Below, in pieces: positions 28,655-37,151 of a stretch of DNA of 64,000 bases. Source of the stretch: Streptomyces sp. SLBN-118 (GTDB lineage Bacteria; Actinomycetota; Actinomycetes; Streptomycetales; Streptomycetaceae). Position 1 is the first letter of the stretch, and every line of letters starts with the position of its first letter. The stretch is from contig NZ_VFNP01000001.1 of the NCBI RefSeq assembly GCF_006715635.1, positions 2,914,001-2,978,000 of the forward strand. Reading direction: 5' to 3'. The position numbers were made by a program, and so were the translations under genes. The notes under the pieces were generated by a model. That model worked only from the letters and a program-made list of their open reading frames with translations, was not told the DNA's origin and made no database searches.

Positions 28655-29476
28655 ATGGCCGATCTTCAGGGCTCATACGATGACCTGTTCGCCGCAGTGC
28701 CGAATGCGCTGGCCGGATTGCTGGACGAGGGAGACGCCGGTGGCTCGGTGGCCGTCTTCGTGGACGGCTGGCCGGTGGTGGACGTCTGGGGTGGGTTCGC
28801 CGACGCGGACCGCACGATCCCGTGGCAGCGGGACACGATCATCAATGTCTGGTCCGTCACCAAGACGATGACGGCACTGTGCGCGCTGGTCCTGGCCGAC
28901 CGTGGCGAACTCGACCTGGCAGCGCCGGTCGCCCAGTACTGGCCGGAGTTCGCCGCGGCGGGCAAAGAGAACGTGCTGGTACGCCATCTGTCCCACCGTC
29001 GTCCCAGGACGAGGACTATGCCGCGAGCGCGCCCGGCAGCAGCGCGCTCCCCGCCCCCGGCACCGCCGTACGGGTCCGTGACGGGAACAGCGTGGCCTGG
29101 CGTCGCGCGCAGATCCCCGCGGCGAGCGGCTTCGGCAACGCCCGCTCGGTCGCCCTCGTACAGTCGGTGTTGGCCTGCGGAGGAGCAGTGCGTGGGGTGA
29201 CTGCTGTCGCAGGCGGGCTGCGACCGTGCGAGGCAGGAGCAGTTCAGCGGCGAGGACCGCAGACTGGGCATGCCGGTCCGCTGGGGGCTGGGCTACGGGC
29301 TGTTCGGCAACACCTTCGGGTGGGGCGGTTGGGGCGGCTCACTCGTCATGATCGATCCCGAGAACCGTATGACGGTGGCATACGTGACCAATCAGATGCG
29401 CGAACCCGCGGACGACAACCGGGGACTGGAGCTTGTGATGGCCGCCTACGACGGGCTCACGGGGCTGCGGGCCTGA
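28655..29476 (+). pseudogene. Broken beta-lactamase-like serine hydrolase (EstB type)
   Basis: The first 112 codons are intact and carry the catalytic SVTK motif (Ser67, Lys70). At about 28990 the reading frame leaves the family after VLVRHLS, and a large central part is missing. Homology resumes in other frames as NARSVALVQSVLACGG (about 29145) and GMPVRWGLGYGLFGNTFGWG (29270-29476). The Tyr-x-Asn segment is lost. Deletion plus frameshifts make it nonfunctional. Its start overlaps an alternative start of the divergent glycosyltransferase gene. Confidence 0.85.
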
Positions 29477-29484
29477 TCCAACGG

Positions 29485-29545
29485 GTCACGCGGCAGTACG
29501 GGCTCGCCGGGACAGGCGTTTCGTGCCGATCGGCGTCGCGAACAC
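29485..29545 (+). pseudogene. Second relic of an msrA 3' end
   Basis: GGGACAGGCGTTTCGTG followed by CCGATCGGCGTCGCGAA matches the last 40 bases of msrA (23532-23567), with a few substitutions and one deleted T that breaks the frame. Encoded residues are GTGVSC then a shift. It sits 10-20 bases after the broken serine hydrolase. Confidence 0.7.
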
Positions 29546-29578
29546 AGCGGGGGACTGATGCGACAGAGGAGGACGACG

Positions 29579-29800
29579 TCATATCGGTTGCGGCGAGCCC
29601 CATGGGGTATCGCCATCGACCTGACCGCCGAAGCGTGCCGCGTCCGTCATGTCCGACGGATACCGGCGCACCCGATCGGGATGATCGGCCGCGTTGCCGT
29701 ACACGTGCGCGAGGCAATCGCACGACACGGCGGGCGAGTTGAAGTGAACGGGCTCGGGCGCGTACCACTGCGACAACAGAGCCTCCTGGTACTGCTCGGT
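29579..29800 (-). pseudogene. N-terminal relic of an IS5-family transposase
   Basis: The minus-strand frame reads SQWYAPEPVHFNSPAVSCDC, then AHVYGNAADHPDRVRRYPSD, then MTDAARF. RRYPSDMTDAEW is the usual beginning of IS5-type transposases in Streptomyces, with the WYAPEPVHF extension often annotated upstream. Homology stops at about 29650, so the catalytic DDE domain is entirely missing. No terminal inverted repeats were found. Confidence 0.6.
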
Positions 29801-30160
29801 TCGGTTCGCACCTCCGAGCTACCAAGGGGCCCTGCCTTCATGCGCGTACGGGCGGAAGATCACCCAACCAGGAACTCCGTTCGACTTGCAGGTTCCAAGA
29901 TCGGTAGAGATACGGCTTCTTACTCAAGGCTCCTCGCTCCGCTCGTCGCGCGCTCCCCGGCTCACCGCCGGGGCCCGACGCTCCTGCCTCCGCCCCGCTC
30001 CGGGCCCCGGCTACGCCGGTCGCGCAACTAGAGCTAGAGATCCTGACCGAGGGGATACGGCAGGGCCAAGACATGCCTCCGGCGGGGGCGCTCAGACTCC
30101 GGGATGGTCGGGGCGTCGTTCGCGAGTGCCGGCGGATTCGTGGTGAGCGTCGTGGAGCTC
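29801..30160. other. Non-coding stretch
   Basis: Several short open frames exist on both strands but none has a convincing start, ribosome site or family. A CCCCGGC-N6-GCCGGGG hairpin is near 29957-29977. Nothing else is supported. Confidence 0.5.
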
Positions 30161-30302
30161 CCATCCCGTCCGCCTTCGCCCCAGGCAGAGCCGAGCAGTC
30201 GCGGCCCAGGGCGTCAAGGTGGTTCGTACAGTGGCGCGCTCCACCTTGACGCCCTGAACCACGCCCGCTCCACAGTGTGTGGGCCGAAGGCGGACGGGAT
30301 GG
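30161..30302. repeat. Nested inverted-repeat element, 142 bp
   Basis: Outer arms CCATCCCGTCCGCCTTCG (30161-30178) and its exact complement (30285-30302) enclose a second pair, AGGGCGTCAAGGTGG (30208-30222) and exact complement (30241-30255). Partial pairing continues outside the outer arms. It lies 3' of the minus-strand PH-domain gene. A MITE-like or structured-RNA element is possible. Confidence 0.8.
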
Positions 30303-30428
30303 CAGCTGGAGTGAGTGGTGGGCTGAGGAGCGTCAGCAGTAGCGTCGGGCCCCTCCCCGCTCTGAAGATCGCCAAGCCCTTGACCCGACCATGAAGACTC
30401 CACCGACCGCGTGGGCGTCAGCCGCCGG

Positions 30429-30983
30429 CTACGCGGGAGGCGCGAAAGGGTTCCCGTTGGACGTTGATTGACCGTCTCCCCACGTCCGCGGTGGCGGGAC
30501 GGGAGTCCAATCCGGTCCGCGGTGGGCCAGCCACCATCGTCCGATGGCGTGGAATTTCTCCTCGAACCTGCGATCCCAGCTGAGGACCCCGGTAATGGGC
30601 GCCCGCAGGCGGGTGCGGCGACCGGTGGCCTCATAGATCACGACGGTCCGCTGCCCCAGGGAAGACTCGGTGTGGATGCCTTGCACGTCGGACCACGGGA
30701 TGATCCGGCGGCGCAGATTGTGCACGACGGCCGCCGACGGCGTGAGGGTGATCCCGTGGCCCGGGAAAACGATCACTCCCAACAACGGCATGGCGATCCA
30801 CAGCCAAAACGGGTTGGCAGCCCCAAGGCTCAACGGATCCCCTCTCATCCAGTCCAAGATCTCGGTGATCTCGATGACAACACCGAGGACAGCAACGGGC
30901 AGAAAGGGCAGCGCGCGCTGGAAAGGGGTCAACCGGTAGCGGATGCGCTCCGGCGGCGAAGCCTCTGCCTGTGCTCGCTTCAC
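30429..30983 (-). CDS. Membrane protein with PH-like domain (small)
   Basis: 184 aa. Two hydrophobic segments (ALPFLPVAVLGVVIEITEIL and NPFWLWIAMPLLGVIVF) are followed by a short beta-rich domain typical of bacterial PH-like membrane proteins: GITLTPSAAVVHNLRRRIIP with WSDVQGI, the usual strand-turn-strand plus I-P-W-x-D/E pattern. GTG at 30983 is favoured by GGGGTGGGG upstream; GTG at 30998 is possible. Function unknown; two similar genes lie within 3 kb. Confidence 0.75.
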   Translation of the reverse strand: MKRAQAEASPPERIRYRLTPFQRALPFLPVAVLGVVIEITEILDWMRGDPLSLGAANPFWLWIAMPLLGVIVFPGHGITLTPSAAVVHNLRRRIIPWSDVQGIHTESSLGQRTVVIYEATGRRTRLRAPITGVLSWDRRFEEKFHAIGRWWLAHRGPDWTPVPPPRTWGDGQSTSNGNPFAPPA

Positions 30984-31282
30984 CAAACCCCACCCCACTG
31001 CACCGTGCAGCCGCCGCTGCGCATGATCGCCGACGCAGCATGTCGGAGCAGAGCCGCTCTGTCTAGATCCCCCGCGCAGTGTGCCCCCTGCGTGCCCGTT
31101 CAGTCGGAGACGAGCGGGGACCCACGGGGAATGGGGCGGTTCCGCCGCTCCCCCCGCAGGTCAGCGCCGCCGCAGTTCGGTAGGCATCCGGATACGGGAC
31201 CTTCCAAACTGGTTCTCTCGCCGTGCGGTGGGACCGTCGCCTGTACGCTCGCCAACAGGCACCGGTTCAGACGAGGAGCGTC

Positions 31283-31690
31283 ATGGAGCTAACGCCATCG
31301 GCCTCGAACCGACTTGCTAACAGCAGCCTCGGAGTCGTCCCGGCGATCGTTGGCGTTGCTTATGCGGCGCAAGCAGCTACCAGCGCGGCACGACTCACGG
31401 CTTGCTTCGCCGTGATCGGGTTCGCCGTCCTTGCCCTGCGTGGATATCGACTCGGCGTGACGTGTGAGCACTCGAGGATGGTTATCCGCGGCTACCTGCG
31501 CACGCGCGTGATCAGCCGAGAGCGCATCACGGAGATCACGGACTTCCCGGCGGTCAGATGGACGGCTCACACCGGGGGTAAGCGGTGGACCCCCATCACG
31601 GCGTTCATGACGAGTTCGGGCGAGATCTCGGCAGCCCGACTCCACAAGGACCGCGCCACCACGCAGCTGAGGCGCTGGGCAGGGCGCTAG
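31283..31690 (+). CDS. Small membrane protein with PH-like domain
   Basis: 135 aa. Two closely spaced hydrophobic segments (LGVVPAIVGVAYAAQAATSA and LTACFAVIGFAVLALRGY) are followed by LGVTCEHSRMVIRGYLRTRV with ISRERITEI, a PH-like pattern. ATG at 31283 has GAGGAG 4-9 bases upstream. It is divergent from the PH gene at 30983 and convergent with the one at 32049-33755. No named function. Confidence 0.75.
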   Translation: MELTPSASNRLANSSLGVVPAIVGVAYAAQAATSAARLTACFAVIGFAVLALRGYRLGVTCEHSRMVIRGYLRTRVISRERITEITDFPAVRWTAHTGGKRWTPITAFMTSSGEISAARLHKDRATTQLRRWAGR

Positions 31691-32048
31691 CTATGGGTCA
31701 GCTGGTACAGCAGCTCCGTACCGCAACCTCAGCAGCCACCCTCGTCTGGTAGGGCTCATCCGGAGTCGTAAAGCGACCGGTACGACCGTTGTTGACCGAT
31801 CCGGCTAGAGCTACGGATCAGATGGCAGTCCGTGGACTATCCGTGGACAAGTGATCGCTAGCCGACCGGCCAGAAGCCCGTGACCTGCGCATACGCCTGG
31901 GACCGAAAGGCCCTCCGGAGCCGTTGCGCCACAGCAGCGAAGTACGGCAACCACCGCAACGGCACGCGAGCTTCAGTTGCTTGGCGTCAGCCCGCGAGCG
32001 GCCGATATGACGGACTGCTGAGCGTGCCAGGGGCGGAGCGGAGGTGGC
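31691..32048. other. Non-coding stretch
   Basis: 358 bp between convergent genes. I see a short direct repeat GTCCGTGGACTATCCGTGGAC (about 31830-31850) and no supportable gene or terminator hairpin. Confidence 0.5.
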
Positions 32049-33755
32049 TCATGTGCATCTGGCGTCGTTTTTCGGCCGCAGACCCGGCTCGCGGACCATC
32101 GCGGTGGTCTCGGCGGCGGCACGCTCAGCACGGCCTGGGCGGCGCAGCCGTCGTTCCAGCGGCGGGAAGCCGACACTGCCGACGGGGGCGTCGTCGACAT
32201 CGGTGCGGCAACGGACGATCAGCTCACCTTCGGGGGTGTAGACAGCGCGGATGACATCCGCCCACGGGAGGTGGGCAGTACGCCACAGGCCGCGAACGTG
32301 CAGTCCATTGGAGTCGGCGGTGATCCGCCAGATCATCATCCGGAGGCAGACGCTCACCCAGTACAAACCACCTAGCGACCAGATGGGCAGCTGCCACCAC
32401 GTAGGGGAATCCGTGAAGGACGTCCACAGCAGCATGATGGCCACGACGAGGAGCGCCGCTCCGACGGAGCGCGCCACCGGACCTGCCTGCCACCGAACCG
32501 GTCCGGTGGCCGGGGTCATCGCGGCGAGGGCGTCTTGGACGCGGGCCTCAGCGGCCCGGCGGTGTGCGGCCGTGCGTGCTGTGCCGGGACGGTGTACCCC
32601 GGGCTTGCCCGTGCCGTCGGGAGAACCGTGCCGTATCGGGGACGCGGTCCCCTCGACGAGCCACTGCCCGGACTCCGTTGCACTCGCCAGAATCAACTCA
32701 CCGCCCTCGTGAGGTGCACCGTAGAGCAGGGCTTGGCGCAGTGCCGTGCGGGTGCGGGTGTGGGGCTCGTAGCTCAGCACCGGGCGCAGGGTGGCGGTGT
32801 CGTCGGCGGCGAATATCTCCGTACGCTTCTGATGGTGACGGGTCAGGACGCGCAGCACCGGGACCGGGGCGCGGTGCAGCGCCACCGCCCGGCGGCGGGA
32901 GAGCAGGCCCGAGCCGAGCACGGTGACGCCGAGCCCGGCGAGGACGAGTGCCAGCGCCTGGCGGCCGGTGCGGTCGCCGTAGGGCTCAGTGGCGAGCCGC
33001 GTCCAATCGCCGTGCATCAGCACCGGCACGCTACTGCCGACCCGATAGCTGCCCTGCGCGTCGAACTTGTGTCGTGTGTTATCGGAGAGGCGGACGGTGA
33101 CGGTGTAGTCGTAAGTGTTGTAGGCCACGACTCGGGCTTTCTCCGACGTGGCCGTACGGGCCAGGCGGTCGTCTGTCCGGTCGTCCACGACGATGGTCGC
33201 GATCAGGGCACCGGCCACCGCGCACAGGATCGCCCCCGCAATGCCGCGGACCAGGCCCCGGCGCCAAGGGCGGACGTCGTCCGTCGCAGGGGAAGGCGCC
33301 GTGATGCCGCCGGCCGCGTCGAGCACGAGCAAGCGTTGGCGGCCGCGCGCCCGCAGCCGCGCCACGACGGCCGCCCAGCCCCAGCACAGCGCCGCCACAA
33401 CGACGGCATCCGCGATCTTCTCGGCCGGCCCACCCAGCCAAGTATCGGGATTGCTCATCCAGATCAGCAGCAACGGAGCGGACACGAGCGCGAGTTCCGG
33501 TAGCACAAACAGCCACACCAGGTGCGGCAGGAAGAGCATCGATCCGGCCGCATCGAGCCAGTCCGCCCCACAGGGCGCTGCCACCGTGCACATCGGGTCG
33601 GGCGAGAACATCACCGCCATGACCACGGCCACCAGCAGTACCACAGCCGGCCCCACCGGCCGCGCCCACAAGGGCACCCGGGCGTCCGCCCACCGCCTGG
33701 CATCGGCGGACACCCAGGGGCAAGCGGGGACCTCCGCGTACGGCACTGAACTCAT
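32049..33755 (-). CDS. Large membrane protein with C-terminal PH-like domain
   Basis: 568 aa. About seven hydrophobic segments in three groups: an N-terminal block (PAVVLLVAVVMAVMF, LVWLFVLPELALVSAPLLLI, VVVAALCWGWAAVVARL), a middle pair flanking an extracytoplasmic domain that contains YNTYDYTVTVRLSDNTRH, and a C-terminal pair. The last 80 residues read ITADSNGLHVRGLWRTAHLP with WADVIRAVYT, a PH-like domain. GTG at 33761 is an alternative start. I do not recognise a family and see no enzyme motif. Confidence 0.8.
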   Translation of the reverse strand: MSSVPYAEVPACPWVSADARRWADARVPLWARPVGPAVVLLVAVVMAVMFSPDPMCTVAAPCGADWLDAAGSMLFLPHLVWLFVLPELALVSAPLLLIWMSNPDTWLGGPAEKIADAVVVAALCWGWAAVVARLRARGRQRLLVLDAAGGITAPSPATDDVRPWRRGLVRGIAGAILCAVAGALIATIVVDDRTDDRLARTATSEKARVVAYNTYDYTVTVRLSDNTRHKFDAQGSYRVGSSVPVLMHGDWTRLATEPYGDRTGRQALALVLAGLGVTVLGSGLLSRRRAVALHRAPVPVLRVLTRHHQKRTEIFAADDTATLRPVLSYEPHTRTRTALRQALLYGAPHEGGELILASATESGQWLVEGTASPIRHGSPDGTGKPGVHRPGTARTAAHRRAAEARVQDALAAMTPATGPVRWQAGPVARSVGAALLVVAIMLLWTSFTDSPTWWQLPIWSLGGLYWVSVCLRMMIWRITADSNGLHVRGLWRTAHLPWADVIRAVYTPEGELIVRCRTDVDDAPVGSVGFPPLERRLRRPGRAERAAAETTAMVREPGLRPKNDARCT

Positions 33756-33761
33756 CGTCAC

Positions 33762-34224
33762 CCGCGCATTATGCGGTCACGGCTGTGTGCTCCCTGCGCC
33801 TGGGGTCACCCCGAGTAGTACGCCCGGTGGCGAGCGCCGATCGTTGCTGCCGTTGGTCCCAGTTCTGGTCTCATCCACTCTCGGTCGCGAGCGCTCGCGA
33901 CCGCCGCTCCCCTCCCAGCCCAGGTCGGAACGGCTCCCGACCTGGGGCGAACAGACGATCACACCGGCCCTGGGCACTTTGGCCCGGGGCAGACGTGGGG
34001 CAGCGATCGCTGTTGCTGACCGAACCGCAGGTCCGAGGCGGCTCCTGCGCGGTCTGTAAATCTGTCGGCTCAGGCATCGCAGAAGACTGGTCGTCTGTGC
34101 AGAACCGCATGCCTGTCGAATCCGTGTCGACGACCGCTTACCTGAGCACCCAGTTGAGGAATAGACGCAGGTCAAGGGGATTATGGGGTTCAACCCGCAA
34201 AGCGTCTTCTAAGCCACCAGTCGC
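33762..34224. other. Non-coding stretch with palindromes
   Basis: 463 bp without a supportable gene. It contains a perfect 20-bp palindrome at 33883-33902 (GGTCGCGAGC and its complement with no spacer) and a 10-bp hairpin CCCAGGTCGG / CCGACCTGGG at 33919-33946. Confidence 0.6.
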
Positions 34225-34561
34225 TTGCTGCGTCATGATCTATCGGTGGATGAGTACACGTGGCCGACGCGCCCCAAGGTGCCGGCGGAGTCGTATCAGG
34301 AAGTCTGGGCGGCGACCGTCGCGGCTCTGCCGCTGGGGGCCTCCATGGCCGGAAGAGATGATCGGACGCCAGCGCTTCGGGGTCTTCATTCGTGTCGACG
34401 GCGTTCCGGACGCCGTGGCGCTGGCCGAGATCACGGCTATGCCACAGGGGATGGACCTGCCCGTGCTCAGGGATCGCGTTGTCGGTGATGTCATCGGGCA
34501 CGCCGAGCACAACCACCAGGTGAGGGTCCGGCTGCAGGCGTGGCGGACGTCTGCCGAGTGA
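34225..34561 (+). pseudogene. Frameshifted S1-like RNA-binding protein
   Basis: Frame 1 gives LSVDEYTWPTRPKVPAESYQ then EVWAATVAALPLGA. Around 34340 the homologous reading moves to frame 2: EEMIGRQRFGVFIRVDGVPD, then AEITAMPQGMDLPVLRD to the stop at 34561. The G-x-V-x-R-x-x-F-G-V-F-I-R pattern is that of an S1/OB-fold RNA-binding domain. The single frameshift disrupts an otherwise complete small protein of about 110 aa. A sequencing error at the shift cannot be excluded. Confidence 0.65.
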
Positions 34562-34751
34562 TCGTTCCCTGGGCCGTCCCTGGGCCGTACGAGGGCGCCC
34601 GAGGTCACCCAACGACGACCGGCAGTGACAGTCGAGCCACCGCCGCCAGCCACGAACCCCCAGCTCACAGCCCCCGACCATATGGGTTACCACCCGAGGG
34701 TGGACGTCGGGCAAGATGGGGTGTTTCTTTCCGGCGCCACTGAGGACGAGG

Positions 34752-34934
34752 ATGCCAACCGAACCTGCGCCCACCTGTCCTCACTTGAGGGCCGGCGGGT
34801 TTGACGATCGGCCCACTTCCACCAGATGTGCTGATTGGAACAGCCCCAGACAGAACGGCAGGTGCGCTTGTCGTCGTCCTCACGCCTGCACAGGACTGGA
34901 GCCCTGCCCGCACCCCGACCTGTTCGGCGGCTGA
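34752..34934 (+). CDS. Possible small cysteine-rich protein
   Basis: 60 codons starting at ATG 34752 just after GAGGACGAG. It encodes six cysteines in MPTEPAPTCPHLRAGG, then TRCADWNSPRQNGRCACRRP, HACTGLEPCPH, a spacing that could bind metal or form disulfides. There is no signal peptide. The remainder of the 34562-35071 gap shows nothing supportable. Codon bias is compatible with a gene, but evidence is limited. Confidence 0.4.
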   Translation: MPTEPAPTCPHLRAGGFDDRPTSTRCADWNSPRQNGRCACRRPHACTGLEPCPHPDLFGG

Positions 34935-35071
34935 CATCCACGTCTGACATCAACGGCGGCGGACTTCGGCAGCCTTCAGCTCCCTCGCACGACCGACACC
35001 GCTGCGAGCCTCCTCGGCTGAGACTGAAACCGATCGAACTCCTAAAGCGGTGGTCACCTGGTGCATTGCCT

Positions 35072-35566
35072 TCAGTCCTCGCCCACCTGCAGCAGCGTGA
35101 CGACAAGCCCATTCCCAGCACCCGCAACGACACCGTCGAAGGTCTGTCGGGTCACGGGGGTCCATGCTCGGACGCCGGTGGAGAGGTCGTCGATGTTCGT
35201 CCACCACCGCGACTCATAGCCCAGGAGCTTCACCAAGCGCTCAGTGGCTCGAAGCGCATGGGCACGGTCGCGCCGAAGCTGCCCAGGGAACACCAGGTCG
35301 TCGACCGACAGGTAGGTCATGAGCTCCACTGCGCGCTGTCCGGTCGTCTCAGTGAGTGCGTCAGCGATCTCCGCCGGTGAGTCCGGTCCCTGGGCACCGT
35401 GCACGGCATAGCGCGCCCATGCCTGCTGCGCCTCCACGGCAAGGCTGTGGACCTCCTCAGCAACGGCGCCGACCCCTGCGGGGGTAACTCGCCCGTAGAC
35501 GCTCTCGCCATCGGCCAGCGATCCCACCAGTCTCTGCAGCTCCGTCTCGATATCCACGAAGCCCAT
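35072..35566 (-). CDS. Hypothetical helical protein
   Basis: 164 aa from ATG 35566 (weak GGAA upstream); an ATG at 35581 is alternative. Predicted helical and soluble: GFVDIETELQRLVGSLADGE, then AVAEEVHSLAVEAQQAWARY, later RAVELMTYLSVDDLVFPGQL and RLVKLLGYESRWWTNIDDLS. No family is recognised. It might be an immunity or antitoxin-type protein given the neighbourhood, but nothing in the sequence shows this. Confidence 0.6.
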   Translation of the reverse strand: MGFVDIETELQRLVGSLADGESVYGRVTPAGVGAVAEEVHSLAVEAQQAWARYAVHGAQGPDSPAEIADALTETTGQRAVELMTYLSVDDLVFPGQLRRDRAHALRATERLVKLLGYESRWWTNIDDLSTGVRAWTPVTRQTFDGVVAGAGNGLVVTLLQVGED

Positions 35567-35765
35567 GGTTCCAGAGCACATCGCTACCGGTGCCCGTGCC
35601 AGAACAGTGAGAGAACTGCGGTCAAATGGCGGTCGCTTCCCACCGCCCACGACCGCCGTTCATGTGGTCATTCAGGCAGGTCAGCTCCCCTAGCCGACCC
35701 GGCAGCTTCGGTGATTCCCTAGCTCAGGTCATGGATCGACGAAGGCATGCGCCGGTCCGCCACGC

Positions 35766-36385
35766 TCGGAGCGGGACCTGGTCCGCGACTACGCCATGGA
35801 ACGCTTCGCGGATCCCCGGGGCGTGCTGATCGCCGACCCCACCGGGTTCGAGAAGAAGGGCATCAAATCCGCCGGAGTCCAGCGGCAGTATTCCGGCACC
35901 CTCGGGCGTGTCGATAATTGTCAGATCGGGACGTTCCTGGCCTACGCCAACCGCCGTGGCGACCGTGTACTGATCGATCGGGAGCTCTACCTGCCCAAGG
36001 ATTCCTGGGCTGTCGACTTCGAACGCCGTCGGGAGGCCGGGATCCCGGACGAGGTGGCCTTCCGCACCCGTCCGCAGCAGGTCCAGGCCATGATCGACCG
36101 TGCGGTGGCGGCCGGGGTGCCGTTTTCGTGGTTCGTCGCGGACGAGGAGTTCGGCCAGAACAGGATCCTGCGCAGGTACCTGGAAGCAGAGGGCATTGCC
36201 TACTGCATGGCTGTCCCGAAATCCACCGACGTGAACACCGCGGGCATCACCACCAACCCCGACACCCCGACCCGGTTGGACAACCTGGCATCACACCTGC
36301 GACCGGGGGACTTCTCGCGGCGCGCCTGCGGGATCGGAGCGAAAGGATTCCGCACCTACGACTTTCTGCCAGTCACGGCCAGTGC
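35766..36385 (+). pseudogene. Truncated IS701-family transposase
   Basis: The frame encodes the central DDE region of an IS701-type transposase: RDYAMERFADPRGVLIADPT (first catalytic Asp in IADPTGFEKKG), then RQYSGTLGRVDNCQIG, LIDRELYLPKDSWAVD, and SWFVADEEFGQNRILRRYLE (second catalytic residue). Homology begins abruptly near 35766 and ends near 36385 after KGFRTYDFLPV, so both ends of the roughly 400-aa protein are lost. No terminal inverted repeats were recognised. The following 220 bp hold no supportable gene. Confidence 0.85.
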
Positions 36386-36611
36386 TCGCCAGGCTCTCGT
36401 TGGCTGAGAACGCGCCGTACGCCGTCACGGATGGCACTGGCTACGCTTGCTCGGATCGAGATCCCATCGTCCTCGTGGCCGAATGGCCGATTGCCCCCTC
36501 CGGCTACACGTTCAGCTTCAGCGGCCTGTCGGCGTTGCCGCTAACGCCGCACGCGCGGCACCACACGGCGGCTCCACGGACGCATCGGCGCGCTGAAGTT
36601 CAGCGATTGAC

Positions 36612-37151
36612 TCAGTAGACCCCGTTGAGATCCGTTCCCTCGGGTGCCTTGTAGCAGCCGGAGACCACGTTCACCAGGATCAGGGGCTGCTTCTTGCCCG
36701 ACTCTCCGGTGACATGCAGTTCTGCATTGATGGAGAAGTGCTCCTCCTCGGCGTCTGCGGTGAGTTCCAGGTTCTTGTTGGCACTCTTGTTAGGCCCGTA
36801 CTCGACGATCTTCCAGCCATTCTTCGGCAGGCTCTCCTTGAGGCGCGCGAAGCCTTGCTTCAGCTCGTCGGGCGAGACTCCGTAGAGTGACCAGGGGTGG
36901 CGGGAGAGGAAGAGGTGTTTTGGGTCCTCCTCGCAGGTGGAGATGCCGGGACCGGGTTCGGTCGTCTTGCCTGCCTTGATGCCGATCATGTCGAAGACCT
37001 GGCTGGAGACATCCTTGGTCCTCGCCCGGGCCTCCTCGACACCGAGCGTGGTGGGGGTGTAGCCGAGATCGTCCATGTCCTTCGAGCATCCCATCGTGAT
37101 GGAAGTCAGAGCCAGGGCGGAGACAAAGAGCCTGGCAGCGGTGCGGGTCAT
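36612..37151 (-). CDS. Lipoprotein, third gene of WXG/DUF1023 operon
   Basis: 179 aa. Signal sequence with a lipobox (LTSITMGC, Cys22), then an extracytoplasmic domain of about 155 residues with two further cysteines (STCEEDP and SGCYKAP). The ATG at 37151 shares a base with the stop of the DUF1023 gene (TGATG), and GGAAGAGGA lies just upstream. Similar small lipoproteins follow DUF1023 genes in other streptomycetes. It may act with, or protect against, the secreted hydrolase; this is inference. Confidence 0.85.
   Translation of the reverse strand: MTRTAARLFVSALALTSITMGCSKDMDDLGYTPTTLGVEEARARTKDVSSQVFDMIGIKAGKTTEPGPGISTCEEDPKHLFLSRHPWSLYGVSPDELKQGFARLKESLPKNGWKIVEYGPNKSANKNLELTADAEEEHFSINAELHVTGESGKKQPLILVNVVSGCYKAPEGTDLNGVY

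Noticed and set aside
29558..30031. 157-codon plus-strand frame
   Set aside because: Overlaps the minus-strand transposase relic and its composition does not follow coding bias.
33785..34561. 258-codon plus-strand frame
   Set aside because: Only its last third shows the S1-like pattern; the upstream part has no features, so the relic interpretation is preferred.
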